64,000 bases of DNA from Aphidius gifuensis (Eukaryota > Arthropoda > Insecta > Hymenoptera > Braconidae). The notes under the pieces are model-generated. The model was not told the origin of the DNA. It was given only the letters and a program-made list of their open reading frames with translations, and ran no database searches. Shown piece after piece: positions 40,381-54,300 of this stretch; the first letter of the stretch is position 1, and every line of letters starts with the position of its first letter. The DNA lies in assembly GCF_014905175.1 (NCBI RefSeq), contig NC_057789.1, positions 14,064,876 through 14,128,875 of the forward strand, read 5' to 3'. A program made the position numbers and the translations under genes.

Positions 40381-42890
40381 AATCTATATATATAAATGTG
40401 AAAATGAAAAACTTTGTTGCTAATGTTCTCAGCAACTACCGAACCGATCATTGTGATTTTTTCTTTAAATCAAAGAGCTTATCACTGAGATCGTGATAGG
40501 GGTTTATTCGATTACATATCTTAATAAACAACCGAGTTATTATTTATTATAAATAATAGCCTGTTACGCGGCAGAGGCAATAGGCGGCGCTTTGGTAGTG
40601 GGTGCTTTACACTCATACAATCACAGAGGTGGAAAAAGAGAGAGAACGCGCTATAGTCCCAAATGATTTATCTTTTTGCATTATTTAAACATAATTGAAA
40701 AATTGAAAAAAAATTAACAATAATATTTGCTTAGGAATTATCAGGCCGATAGATAAAAAGAAGTGTAGGTCAAAACAAGCTTGAAAATTTTGGTAAATAT
40801 TCGGTTTAAATGAAATGTGTTATCAATAGAAAATGTGTAATAAAATGAAAATGTTAACGTTCAAAATAATGAAATTTTGTCCGTCAGTACATAATAATTT
40901 CTTTGTTGGATAACCTTGGTTTAGATTTCCTATTCTGTTTTGAATGATAATGAAAATGACAACGCGATATTATTTAATAGATATCATCATACATTATTAA
41001 TTCATTCAAAAAATTGAAAAACAAAATTCCATTCAAATAATTAAGGTTGAAAGTAAACCCCATCGTCAAACAAAGCTTGGTATAATCCGCATTGTAAAGA
41101 AAAACAAACTGATAATTAAAAAATAGTAGTAGTAAAAATTTTTTTAATGACAAGCGTAAATATGTATTCTGCCCCTATTCTTATGTGTTGAAGTTGTCAA
41201 CTTTGACATTCATTATCTAAAAAAAAAACTAGCAGGAAAATTAAAAAAAATACACTTTTATTTGCCACCAAAAAATCGAAAATTAAATAACGGGAAATTG
41301 ATTTAACTTTCAACCTCAAGTTTGGAATAGGAATATTATTTAGAGCTAGCAAGTCTTTAATTCTTTTAAAAAAATGATAACATCTCTGAAATTGTAAAAA
41401 TAATCCCAAGCAAAGCCAAATTAAAAATAATCTCAGCAACTACCCAACCGATCATCGTGATTTTTTTTTTAAATAAAAGAGCTTATCTCGCAGATCGTTA
41501 TAGGCGCTTATTCAATTTTCTATCTCAATAAACAACCGAGTTATTAATTATAGCCCGTTACGCGCCCAAGTCAACAAGAGGCGCTTCGGTAGTGGCTGCT
41601 ATGCACTTATAGATACAATCACAGAGTTGAAAAAAGAGAGATAACGCCCTATAGTCCCAAATGATTTATCTATTTGCGTTTTAACATAATCAAAAAATTG
41701 AAAAAAAATTAACAATAATATTTTTGAACTAACTACTTTAGAAATCATCAAGCCGATAGATTAATAGAAGTGTAGGTCAAAATAAAGATGCACCCTAGTA
41801 GAAATATTTCTCCAACTTTTCTCCGCCATTTCTCCACCTCTTTACGAAAATGACCCATGGTTGGAGAAATGGTGGACAAATTTCTCCAACCTTTCTCCAA
41901 CCAAAAATTTACTTCAACTTTTTTCCGCCATTTCTCCAACCTAAAATTTACTCCAACTTTTTTTCCAACCAAAAATTTACTCCAATTTTTTTCCAACTTC
42001 TTTTTAACTTTTTTCGAACCATGGGTCATTTTCGTAAAAAGGTAGAGAAAGTTGGAAAAAGTTGGAAAAATATTTCTACCAGGGCAAGCTTAAAAACTTT
42101 GGTAAATATTCGGTTCAAAGGAAATGTGTTATGTTAATATAAAATCAACTGTGTATTAAAATAAAAATATTTTTAACGTTAAGAATAATAAAATTCAGTC
42201 AGTGAGTACGTACTAATTTATATAATGGATAACCTTGATTTAGATTTTCCATTAATTCTGTCTTTAATGATAATAAAAATGGCAGTGCAAAATTATTCAA
42301 TCATTATCATTATACCGTATCATTTCATTCAAAAAAAGTTCATTTTATTCAAATAATTAAGGTTGAAAATAAATTTCATTGTCTAACAAAGTTTGGGTCC
42401 AAGAGGGGTATTCTACATATGGTTATAGAAAATATTCTCAATGCCCCCCTGTCCAAAGTATAACCACTATACTAGCAGGTTCTTAGGAGTATATGTGTCT
42501 GTAATCTATCTGGATAGACACACACATACTACTACAGCAGAGAAACAAGGAACAGCACCATTTAAAATTATATGTCCACTGAATCCCTAGGAGAAAAGGG
42601 ATCTATAACTGCTTTAATAATCCGTATTGTTAAATAGAACAAATTGATAGTTGACTCAGCAATAATTGATAGAAATTCTTTCAACTACGAGCGTTAATAT
42701 GTGTTCTGTACCTATTCCTAGGTGTTGAAGTTTCCAGTTTTGATATCAATTATCTAAAAAAAAAATGAGCACGAAAATTCTGGAAAATTCATCGGAGTAG
42801 ATGATATAGCTCCAATTTTTTTCAAACAAATGATAACATTCAAAAATTGTCAAAATAATCCCGAGCAAAGCCGGGTTAATCAGCTTGTTT
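40381..42890 (+). repeat. two tandem copies of a Helitron-like noncoding repeat
   Basis: The first copy (about 40383-41430) and second copy (about 41431-42890) share CAGCAACTACC(G/C)AACCGATCAT, TAGTCCCAAATGATTTATCT and a 3' hairpin CCCGAGCAAAGCCGGG. A TCTATATATATAAA 5' end and that hairpin resemble Helitron-type elements, but the CTRR terminus was not found. An unrelated insert (about 42395-42610) interrupts the second copy. Confidence 0.45.
41793..42084. mobile_element. 292-bp foldback MITE in the Helitron-like repeat
   Basis: Ends CCCTAGTAGAAATATTTCTCC and the complement of CCCTGGTAGAAATATTTTTCC. The interior is nested inverted copies of CTCCAAC-rich blocks around ACCATGGGTCATTTTCG. Confidence 0.75.
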
Positions 42891-43229
42891 TATATAAATA
42901 TTTATTTATTGAACAACTAGTCAGCCGAACACTTCTATTACCATTTCATGTATACTTTTTATTTTATGTATATATATTCATGAAATACTGAGTTTTTTCA
43001 GTTGCTCTTTTATCTTCAGGATTTTTGTCGGGATGATGTCTTTTAATATTTTACCGATATACCAACTTTAGATGAATAAAAAAAAAAAAAAAAAAAAAAA
43101 GAACTATTTGATGTTAAAAAAATTTAATGTCAAATATTGATCGATTTTTTCAACATCTTTTTTATGAGCGAATTAACGACAAACACATGATAGTGCATCA
43201 TCGCCGCCACCACCACCACCGTGTATTTG
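42891..43229. other. AT-rich stretch without gene
   Basis: It contains an A-run (43077-43100) and a short GCC/ACC repeat (43201-43220). Nothing else seen. Confidence 0.4.
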
Positions 43230-45300
43230 TTCTATTATGATTGCTGTTGTTTATGAATGATCAATCTTGTTGTTGTTATTTTGATTTCCACTTGGTACAT
43301 CATTTATTAAATTATTAGTTACTCCTGTTGTTGTTGTTTCATTAAATGATTCAATATTTAAGCATCTGTTCTATTTTTTTGTCCTTTACAAATTCATTCA
43401 AGATCTTGAATTTATTTCGATCATGACAAGCTCGATCATAACAAGCACAAGCACTTGAATAACCACTATCTTGTGTATTATTTGATTATTGGACAGATTC
43501 ATTTCAAATAGTCATTATTTGATTTAAAATATTATTACAACTACCAGTACAAGTCTCATGAAAATTACCAGACATTGGTATAGGATCTAGTCGTATTTTA
43601 AATTTTAATGATTTAGAATTACCAGTACATTTATCACATGTTTCTAAGAATATTTCAATGTCATTAATTGTCTCTTGAAATCCTATACAATCTAAATTAC
43701 TATCTTTGCTATCTTTACGTTCACGTGGTACCACATTTTATCCACATATTATTTATTGTTGTTTGGTATTGTGATTATGATGTTGCTGTCGTATTATGTC
43801 AAGCACTTAAATAACCACTATCTTGTGTTTTAATTGTTTATCTAACAGATTTATTTTAGATACTCATTATTTGTTTAAAAATATAATTATAACCACCGGT
43901 ACAAGTCTCATCAAAATTATCAGACATTGGTATAGCACCTGGTCGTATTTTAATTTTTACTGATTAAGGATTACCAGTACATTTGTCACATTTTTCTGAT
44001 AATATTTCAATCATAATTGACTGGCCTGGATGGTCGAAGCGCCCAGTGTAAAAATTGCTACAGTCGTTAAAAATACATGTTTTTCCAAATCTTTTATATG
44101 ATTAGTTTACGAGATAAAACAAAAACAAAATTTTTTTTTTATCAACCACTTCTTCAATTAATAAATCGACGAATTTTGACTGTAGCCATATAAGCTGCCG
44201 ATTACAACAGTATGAGCAAAAAACTTATTTATTTATATTGTTTAATTTTTATTATATGATTGTTAAACGTCGAGGAAAAATTCAATCTGTCTAACTTTGA
44301 ATGAAAAAAGAGTCGGATAAATTTAAAAATTGAGTAACTTGTCAGTGGCAATATTGTTGAGCAGTATATCAAGAAGTTTTTTACAAATTTTCAGATATTT
44401 TTATTAATTATTTACTGAGTTATAAATTTAACAACAAATTGCGCGTATACTGTTTGTATTTATATGGATGTACAAACGCGCGAACATACGCGTTCGCGAG
44501 AGAGGGGGCTGACGATCACGCATACATAGCCATAACGGCAGCTCGCAATTTGTTGTTAAATTAATAACTCAGTAAATAATTATTAAAAATATCTGAAAAT
44601 TTGTAAAAAACTTCTTGATATACTGCTCAACAATATTGCCACTGACAACTTACTCAATTTTTAAGTTTCTCTGACTCTTTTTTCATTCAAAGTTAGACAA
44701 ATTGAATTTTTCCTCGACATTGAATAATCATATAATAAAAATTAAACAATATGAATAAATGATTTTTTTTATTATACTGTTGCAATCGGTAGCTTATAAT
44801 GAAGCTACAGTCAAAATTTCAAGTCGATTTATTACTTTTTAAAGAAGTTGTCTCGAGTTATATGATTAAAAAAAAGTATTTTTTTCAAAAAAAAAAATTT
44901 CGTTTTTATTTTTTATCTCGTAAACTAATTATCATATAAAAAAGTTTATTCGGAGAAAAATATGTACTTTTTAATTTTATCGACGACTGTATTTTTTTTT
45001 TTTTAATTTTTTAATTTTAATTTTTCTTATTTTCCACCCACAGCAACATAGCATTTTCTTGACTTCGAGCGCTCGACGTGTTATTGCATCCAGACCCTCA
45101 ATTGTTTCTTGAAATCCTATACAATCTAAAATACTATCTTTACTATCTTTACGTTCACGTGGTACCACATTTCATCCGCATATTATTTATTGTTTTTCGG
45201 TATTGTGATTATGATGTTGCAGTCATATTATGTCAAGCACTTGAATAACCATTATCTTGTGTATTATTTGTTCATTTAACAGATTAATTTTAAATACTCA
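43230..45300 (-). pseudogene. tandemly repeated Cys-rich coding-like sequence
   Basis: On the minus strand 43504-43734 encodes VPRERKDSKDSNLDC and LETCDKCTGNSK with regularly spaced cysteines. Downstream in other frames come SGYSSACACYDRACHDRN and an Asn/Thr-rich stretch to about 43255. A unit of about 351 bp starting CAAGCACTT(G/A)AATAACCA recurs at 43448, 43799 and 45234. The middle unit is split by a foldback element. Codon-like preservation suggests descent from a coding exon, but I cannot name the family. Confidence 0.4.
44021..45098. mobile_element. 1.08-kb foldback element
   Basis: Arms of roughly 430 bp in inverted orientation, for example TAAATTTAACAACAAATTGCG near 44430 against its complement near 44550, flanking a GC-richer loop (44460-44530). 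It is inserted in a unit of the Cys-rich array; removing its length restores the 351-bp spacing. No ORF. Confidence 0.8.
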
Positions 45301-45530
45301 TTATTTGATAAAAAATAATATAATAAATTATATATTGTATATAATAAAAGTTTTATTTTTAATATTCACCTTTGTCTCTTAAATCTTTCATGAAACTAAA
45401 ATTTTGAAACAAATTTTAAACAAATTTTTTCGTACCGTTGTCAAGGGAATAAATAAATAAAACAAGATAAAAAATAATTTAAAATTACTTACCTTCATAC
45501 CGTTACTTTCGTTGCATCCATCTTTTTAGT

Positions 45531-46535
45531 GTTCCGTAGGACACTTATGTTTTCACTTTTCGTGTGACTTTTTGTTATTTCGCGATAAAAGTAAAAGTTA
45601 TGAATCGAATTGGCTTCTATGGAACCCATTTGGTTCCATTTTTTTTCTCAAAAGCAGTCATCGTATTCATTTTCAATTTTTGGCCCTTATCAGTTGTGAT
45701 AGTGCCATTTTTCTACAGGGCCCAATTTAAAATATTGACGGATCAGATCCGGCAATGATTCAATCGACGACGCTTCATCTGTAGACTCTCCGATAATTTT
45801 TTGAAATTTTTTAGTCGTTTATTTTTTTTTTTATTAAACAAAATGTAGTGTCAGAATTTTTTTTTGCAAGATATTTTTTGACCCGCCGAACCGAATTAGT
45901 TGATGTTAAATGAAATTTATGTTTTTTTTTTTCCCAAAAGCAATCATCATATTTATTTTCAATTTTTGGGCCTTATCAGATGTGATAGTGCCATTTTTCG
46001 ACAGGGCCCAATTTTAAATATTGACGGATCGGATTCGGCAATGATTCAATCGACGACGCTTTATCTGTAGACTTTCGGATATTTTTTTGAAATTTTTTGG
46101 TCGTTTATTTTTTTTTTTATTAAACAAAAAGTAGTGTCAGAATTTGTTTTTGCAAGATATTTTTTGAACCGCCGAACCGAATTAGTTGATGTTAAATGAA
46201 ATTTATGTTTTTTTTTTTCCCCAAAAGCAATTATCATATTTTTTTTAATTTTTTGGGCTTATTAGATTTAATATTTCTATTTTTCGATAGGGCCCAATTT
46301 CAAATATTGACAGATCGATTCCGGCAATGTTCCAATCGATGACGCTTCCTCTGTAGACTTTACGTTATTTTTTTGAAATTTTTCGGTCGTTTATTTTTTT
46401 TTTTATTAAACAACAGAAATCAACAGCATTAGAAAGTAAAACAAAACAAAAAAAATAGTCATTTATTTTACAACAAAATGAAAAAACAAATCAAACAACA
46501 AAAAAAAAAAAATAAAAAATCCTACGGAACACTTA
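45531..46535 (+). repeat. TIR-bounded element with three about 300-bp tandem units
   Basis: Short inverted ends (GTTCCGTAGGA / TCCTACGGAAC). Units near 45640, 45940 and 46230 share CAATTTTTGG(C/G)CCTTATCAG, AGGGCCCAATTT and TCGACGACGCTT-like blocks. Related sequence recurs at 61966-62101 and 63139-63260. Confidence 0.7.
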
Positions 46536-49500
46536 GGGTGCACCTTGGGGGACTTGACTAAATTTTTTTTTTTTTTTTTACTGCCCATTCTAAAGAAGTT
46601 TCACTTCAAAAAACGGTTTTTCTTAATTTTTATGAAAAATATAATTCATAGATCAAAACTTTATTATTATGCGGGCGAATGATTTTTCGAATACGCATGT
46701 TTTAAGCCTAATATGAAGTCTCTAACACCATTTCTTCACGAGTTATTGTTTGCCTAAAAAATGAAAACGGCACAAGCTATAACTCAAAATGGAGTAGTCG
46801 CAGAGGTTTCATATTAGGCTTAAAATAATCGTTCTTCAAAATTCTATAACTTTTTCGAATGAATTTTTATCGTACGAATAGTATTTTTCGTGCAAAAAAA
46901 AAAACACAATTTTTTTTTTTTTTCGTTTTTTGGAGAAAAAAAAAATGGCTGAATAGATAATGTTTTTTTCTATGAGGGGCGATAGAATTTCCAAATCCGC
47001 GTCTTTTGAGCGAAATCCGAAGTCTTTACGACAACTAGTTTAGAAGTTATGAACGTTTTTTTTTTTGGGGGGATAAATCCAATACTGCGGCTGAGCCTTT
47101 CGGCTCCTAGCCTCCGTAATAATAATAATAATAATATTAATAACGATATAATATTGATAATATTATCAATATCATATTGATATCATCATTTATATTATTA
47201 ACATTATTAATATTATTATAATCATCAATAATAATATTCTTATCATCATTAATTAATTGATTGTTTATACTATTGGAATTGTTATAAATAACTTGATAGA
47301 TTGCGAAAGAAGTTTCACTTTCCTCGGGCGTACTACTAACATACTCAATTTTTTTTTTCTCTCTTTCTCGCTCTCTCATTTTTTTCTTTGCATGAATTTT
47401 CAATTTTTTTCTTTTAATCTAATTTTTTTTTTTTCATTTCGAAGTTCATATTATTGAAAAGAAGGGAGCTAAATATTTTTTTCCTTTTTTTCCTAACGAG
47501 ATTTATCACTGGCGCCATCTTTGGAATCATATTGCTACTAGCGCAAGTTACAGTTCCCATATTTTATATGAATTCTATACACGATTAAGTCAAATCGCCA
47601 TTCGCTTTGTATAAAATATTTATAGTTAGCCGCTGATAGAAAAATTATAAGTTTTCTATCAAAATACGATAGCCCATTTTCATACGTGATTTGTTGTTGA
47701 AGAAATAAAATACTTCACGTGTTGTCTAATATCAGCTGCTCATAAAAACACACGTCGTCCGACTCAATCTGACCGTTTGCAAGATGGCGGTATTCGTGTT
47801 CATAATTTTGCGCATGCGTATTCCACGCAATAGTTACAGCCGGGAGATTTTTTAAGATATTCTTCGTATTTTTACATCAAATCTTTATTTATATGTTACA
47901 AGTTAACTTAACACAATACAATTTGTAAAATTAACAAGCAAAATTCGTGAAATTAACAAACAAAATTCGTAAAAACATTTTTCAAATTTTTCGTTTGTAA
48001 AGTTAACAAATAAAATTCCTCAAAAGATTTTACAAATTTTTTTTTGTTAAATTAACAAACAAAAATTTAACTATTTAACTGATTTTTCTGTGCTCCGAGT
48101 TTTTTTACCGTTTAGATATTCCGAGACGATTACCATCAACAGGCGACCATCCAGATTGACACACTCTCTACAACATTGGTTACGAATTATTCTAACATCA
48201 AGGTACATCTACAATAATACTCATTCCTTTCTAACCCGTTACCCTGTAGGGAATAACAAAATAAGAGGATTCTTTTTAAATACGTTAAATACCGAGTTGT
48301 TTAAATATTATTATTCTAGATTTATTATTTTGTTTTAATTTTTCGTTAAATGGTTTTACTTTCTTTTTTTATTTCATAGTCTAATTTTATTTATCAACTT
48401 GGTACGTAACACGAATCAATATTTTTTCTTAATGATAGCTAAACATAAGTCAATATGCAAAAATGAAAACATGGAGAAAAAACATGTATATATATCGTCA
48501 GACATTATCATAGTAGTTTGTTTATACTTCGTTATCAGACGACAACGATGAATATGAACCGCTACTTATAATACCAACAATAGCACAACAATGTTAATCA
48601 TCATCATCACAAAATATACATTGTAATTTATAAGACAAAACAGAAATAATATTCTACCACATGCTTTTCAACAGGGTCCATAATCATCATTGTCATTATC
48701 ACAGAATAAACCAAGACCAAGTTCATCAACAAGTCTCTCTGATAATGAGTGGTCAAGGAAATTAACAGAACTACGGTACATATATATTGTTTTTTAGAAT
48801 GTAATTTTTCAGAAATTATATACAATTCTGAATGGTGATTCTAAAGGCATATCAATTTTATCTAGTATTCACTTCGGATTGAAAAACGAAGATGCAAATA
48901 AAGATTTATCTAACCTAATATTCGCGACCGGATAACAAGATACGTAATCAAATACGTAATTAATGAATTAACGAGTGATTTACTAGAGAAAGAATCATTG
49001 GATGACTTAAAGTAAGTTTAAATTTTTATTACTTTGATTGTCTTTGTAATTATGGTAAATTAAATGAATTTCACAGAATAACAACTCATCAATTTAAATT
49101 CTAGGCCAATGAAACTGTGAACACATTTCCTAGTAAACATAATGGAAAGTATCGCAGACCATTTTGCGAATTATCATAAACATATGTTGATTTATGTGTG
49201 AATCTGTCTAAAATATGATTTCAAAGGATCACATGGTTAATTAGTACCAAGACACTAAAAATATAATGTTGCAATGAATAGCCAGTATCTCCGTGAATTT
49301 TTGAGATATTAATTGAAAAATATCTGGAATTTTTAGGAAAAAAAAAAACCTTTGCTTATTCTGTGCAACTAGATCAGATTCATAGTTTAATAAATATCAA
49401 CTGTTTGCAAAAAAAGATAAAATGACAGACTTAATTTTTTCATATTTATGGCTCTGATAGTAGATTTTAAAAAATTGAAAATACACAGATTTTAGGTATT

Positions 49501-50822
49501 GGGAATACGCTCTTTTTGGTTACAGTATAAAGTGTCTAGGTTCATTAGCTGGAGAGCTACGATATCTTTTTTTTCAAAGACAAGTTCAATACTTAGGTGA
49601 CGTGGAGCGTCCCTCTTACGTGAAGGTTATTGAAATATCACACAAAATTAAAACACGTAAGAAGCGCATAATATGGCCTAGGTCACATTGAAATTAGTCA
49701 GTAATATCTGAATCCGATAGATAATAATAAAATAAATTATCAATTCAATAATGTTGGAAAAGTCAGTCTCGAAATGATTATACCACATATCGTAGAAAAG
49801 AAATTCAATAATAATGATAGGTAAATGGACAAATTTAAATTTTGATCTATACATATATTTTGGTAATGATCAACACCTTGATTTATTGATTTCGACGAAT
49901 ATTTAGAGTTATGATTATTAGAAGATTTCAATTTTATGAACATTGATTTTTATTTGTTGTTACTTTGAATATCTTGATGTTTATTATACACGAAGAAAAA
50001 TTTTCACTCAATTTTACTATGGTGCCACATTACCATGAAACTATCTTTTAATTATTAAAAAGATTACTATCATTTTAACGAAAAAAAACAATTGTAGTCT
50101 TGAAAAACTAAAATGTACCATAGCGATTTTGTCATGGTTTTTATCGTATCGTGTCGTCTAAAAATTCGACAAAAATCGAACGTGATAATTTTTTTGTTGA
50201 GTATAATTTACAGTGACATTTTAAAATATTTTTGACATACAAAAACATTATGAAGGCAGAGAGAACCATCTTGAGGACAATAAGGAAATTACATGGATGA
50301 TCTAAGTGAAAATTATTATGCTCAAAATTTATTATCTTTAAATTCATGGTTTAAAGGTTCATTGGTAAATGATATTAAAGAAAAACTTAAAAAACAAATT
50401 TAAAAAAAAAATATTATAACAGGTGCAACAAAGGTTTATTATTATCGATTATTATAATTGATATTACTTTCATATTGTTAGATTGATATATCTAACATTA
50501 TATATTGCAGTAATCTATTTCCTTTTATTTATAACATGTTGTGAAGTTTGACAATATGACGATATTGCTTTGATTTAAATGTATATTTTTTCCGACATTA
50601 ACGCGATAACACGATAATTTCATCGATTATCGTCAGTCAAATATCGTATCGTGTCGTGACGACGATACGATAAAAAATATTATTATCGTATCGTTGTCGT
50701 CATTATCGTATCGTCTTGTCGCGATATTATCGATTATCGCGGCATCTCTAGTTCTATGGTTTATTAGTAATAAAATTATTCAAAAAAATATAACATCAAA
50801 AATAAGAAGACATCCCATTCCA
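46536..50822. other. anonymous AT-rich DNA, no gene recognised
   Basis: Short ORFs only, with no family similarity. Noticeable items are a TAA/ATT-rich palindromic run (47120-47260), short AATTAACAAACAAAATTCGT repeats (47925-48070), and a GATAATATCG/CGATACGATA-rich block (50590-50745). Confidence 0.5.
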
Positions 50823-51348
50823 TGTCCCACACGGAAATATTTTATAAAATATTTATAAAATTTTTATAAAATAATTTGTTAGAATATTTATATTCAAATA
50901 TTGTATTTTAATTAATTATTTGAATTAATTATTTCAACTTTAATTCAATATCAATTTAATCAGATCTCAAAATATATTTAGGTAGGTTTAAATAATCAAA
51001 CAATGTAGATATAAATTATATATTTGTTTCTTTTAATGACAAAGCTACGTATAAACGATCATATCAATGCAATGTCCAGACCAAGATTAAAGACTCATAT
51101 CTTAAATATATCAAACAAAATGTTCGTTGCTAACCAATATTTTATGACCCATTCTGATCTCTTAAATATTCCAGGAAAACATTCAGGGCCACACGTGTAC
51201 TAGTTCATATTACAATCACACCATAGGCACATACAATCTCATCCAGAAATACAACATAAAATAAAATATAAAATAATCTTTATTTTGTTTCACTATTACT
51301 TCTTGGATAAACTAAAATTATTAAATAAATAATATCAAATTTCCAACA
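50823..51348 (-). repeat. putative solo or truncated LTR (minus orientation)
   Basis: Starts TG (TGTCCCACACGG) and ends CA (TTTCCAACA). Next to it at 51349-51360 is TTCCCCCTCAAG, whose complement CTTGAGGGGGAA looks like a polypurine tract directly before an LTR starting TGTTGG. No second LTR and no pol coding were found. Confidence 0.45.
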
Positions 51349-54300
51349 TTCCCCCTCAAGAAGTAATCGTGAAACTCCATAAAAACAAAAATAAAATAAT
51401 TTAAACAAAAATTATTCAAAACGAAAATTCGATCATGATGTTACCATTCATAGAACTCATATCAACATTTCTATACTCAACCATATTTCTTTGTAAACAT
51501 TTTTCAATCAGCTCATAGCAACAATATTATAAATTATTTATCATACACACAATATTTAATTCTTTTTCTTTAATTTCATTTTTCTTAATTTTTAAATTTG
51601 CAAAGACAAGATCTTGTTTATACGGTCTGGGGCTAACTATACACTGGTCCAGCATTTGCTGCAATGGAAATGGGGAAACCCAAAAAAACCCAAAAAAGAC
51701 CAAAAAAAATATCTTAATCATTATCAATTATATTGTTACAAATAATTATATTAATATTATTATATTATTTCTGCCACCTTTGCTCCAAGCACAGCTCAGC
51801 AACATTCTGTTCAGCCACCTATTTACCTGGGTATAATATTCATTAGTATTTTAATTTAAACATCAATTAATTCAATACCTGTCTTTCCTTTTGTTATCAA
51901 AATTAAATTATTAATATACCCAATTTTTATTATCCATATATCTTATTTTTATTATCAACAGATCAAATTATTATTATTATTATTATTTTTATTTTATTTA
52001 TTCTGCACCAATCATTTAATTTTACCCTTACTCAAATATCATTTACCTTTTATTTCAATCATTTATTTATCTGTTATTATATTCATATTTTCTATATTAT
52101 TTACTCGAGTATATACCAAAAAAAATTCTTATCATTATACTCTTTTTCTATACCTCAAAAATATCTATTCATAATTTCCAAATTATTCAGATCTAACTAT
52201 TGCATGTACTTTTATATTTTATATATATATTAATCATTTTATTTCAATCAAATTTATAATTTCCAATTTTCTAAAATTTTAATTTTTCCATTATTATTTC
52301 TTAAATCATAGAACGCAGTGATACCTGCCACATCATTTTTAATTTATTTATATCAACAAAAATTATTCCCCCTGTCTAAAATATTTTATTTTCTTTTTAT
52401 TCTATTTAATGTTTGAATTTTAAATTTCTAAACTCTCACAACAGTCCGTCAAGTCCGTTTTTCAGTCACATGTTTAACCTCTTGATTTATTCATTTGTTT
52501 ATTAAGTTTATATATTCATTATATTTTATTTATTAATCTATTTACCTGTTCATTCATTAAATTACTTATTTCTTTCTTTATTTATCTAATCCTTCATTTC
52601 TTTATTTCTATCTTTAATTCCAATTTTTATTTTATTATTACTATAATCAAAATATTACTATCTTTATATTATTTAATTTTTCATCATTACCATTTACTGT
52701 ATAATTTTATTTTTACTATTTCAATATCAATATTCAAATCATGTATCTATTATAATTTTTAGTATAACTCACAGTTTCATTTAACCCTTATTGCTTTCCT
52801 TCAAAGACTTATTATTTTATTCATATTTACTATAGTTTTACCATTGCCTATAATTCTATTTACCATTATATTGTTCGTCAAACCCTTATTATTTCTTTAT
52901 TTATATTTTCATGGTTTTATTATTACTCACATTTTCATTTAGCTCTTTTTATTATTTCTCAAATAATTATTGTTACCATTTTACTATAGGTATATCTTAT
53001 TATTGTCAATAGTTTTATTTTACCTTTCTTTTCATTAAATGATTCACATTATTATTCTTACCATACCTTTTATAGTTTTATTTTTCTTTAAACAATTTAC
53101 CTTTTAATTTCCATGTTTAATAACCAACTCTTCATTTTTAAATAATATTCAATTTTTCATTTTCAATAAACAATTTTTCATTTTCAATAAACCTTTTCAT
53201 TTTAATTAATCAACTTTTTATTTTTAATAATTCAACTTTTCATTTTCAAATAGACCTCACTCGTCAATGACGGTTCATGTAATTGCGGACCACCCGTCAG
53301 TGCGTCCATAAGCTCGCCAGGCTTATTTCACGAGACCCAACAAATTTTAATTCAACTGATCTTACATTATCAGTTAGTGGCATAATTTTTTTTTTTTTTT
53401 TTTTACTTGTCTCAAGCAATTACATCTCACACGATATCGAATTTCCAAAAATATTAACAAAAGTTTTTATAACCATTTAGATTCATAATCAACCATAATA
53501 TGTACTCATATTTATGTACCAACTTCACATTTTTATATCACCTTCAAATTCATGTACCAATTCTTAAATTCATGTACCAACTTTAAATTCATATACCTTC
53601 TTCAAATTTCTATATCAGTTCCTTTATATTCAATTCATTTAATAATTGGTTCCAACAACTCGATATTCATATTTACCACTTTTAAATTTTTACCAATTTT
53701 ATTTACCAATTTCTGTATATACCAATTTTTATTTACCAATTTTAATTATACCAACTATTTCTATTTACCAATTTTATTTATACCAATGTTCCGTTTGCCA
53801 ATTTTTATCTATACCAATTGTTTTATTTACTTATTTTCATTTATCAATTAATATTGTCTCATGTGCCAAAAAAAAAATTAAATTTTTCTAATAGTTTCTT
53901 CCTCAAATTTATTTTCATTAAATTCTTTCTACCTACTGTGTCAAACACAAAATATATTTATTCATCATTAATTACTCTAAATAAAAAAAATTATTTTAAA
54001 TCCACTATCAATTTCACACGACTGAGAGGTTTAACAATTTATATAATATTTATTAATTTTAATTTTATTAAACAACAAACTATTTTGTTTACCAAAAAAA
54101 AACTTTACATAGATTACCATCGGTTCCTATATTTGATACTTGATCCAAATCACTCATATTTTTATTTATTATTATTTCTATATTGATTCAAAGAATTATT
54201 TATATTTGCTTTTTGACTTTATTTCTTTTTCTATGAATTAAAATTATTATATATTTATTATACTTTTATCATTTCTTCTAAAAATATTAATGATTCAATT

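Noticed and set aside
40381..42890. Definite Helitron call
   Set aside because: The 5' TCTATATATA end and 3' hairpin fit, but no CTRR end or Rep/helicase was found, so only called Helitron-like.
48090..48338. 82-codon ORF
   Set aside because: No recognisable family and composition like surrounding AT-rich DNA.
50590..50745. Replication-origin-like cluster of CGATAATATCG repeats
   Set aside because: Looks like a simple-sequence block at the end of a decayed element; no supporting structure.
53552..54186. Overlapping Phe/Ile/Tyr-rich ORFs
   Set aside because: They follow from the G-depleted T-rich repeats, not coding selection.
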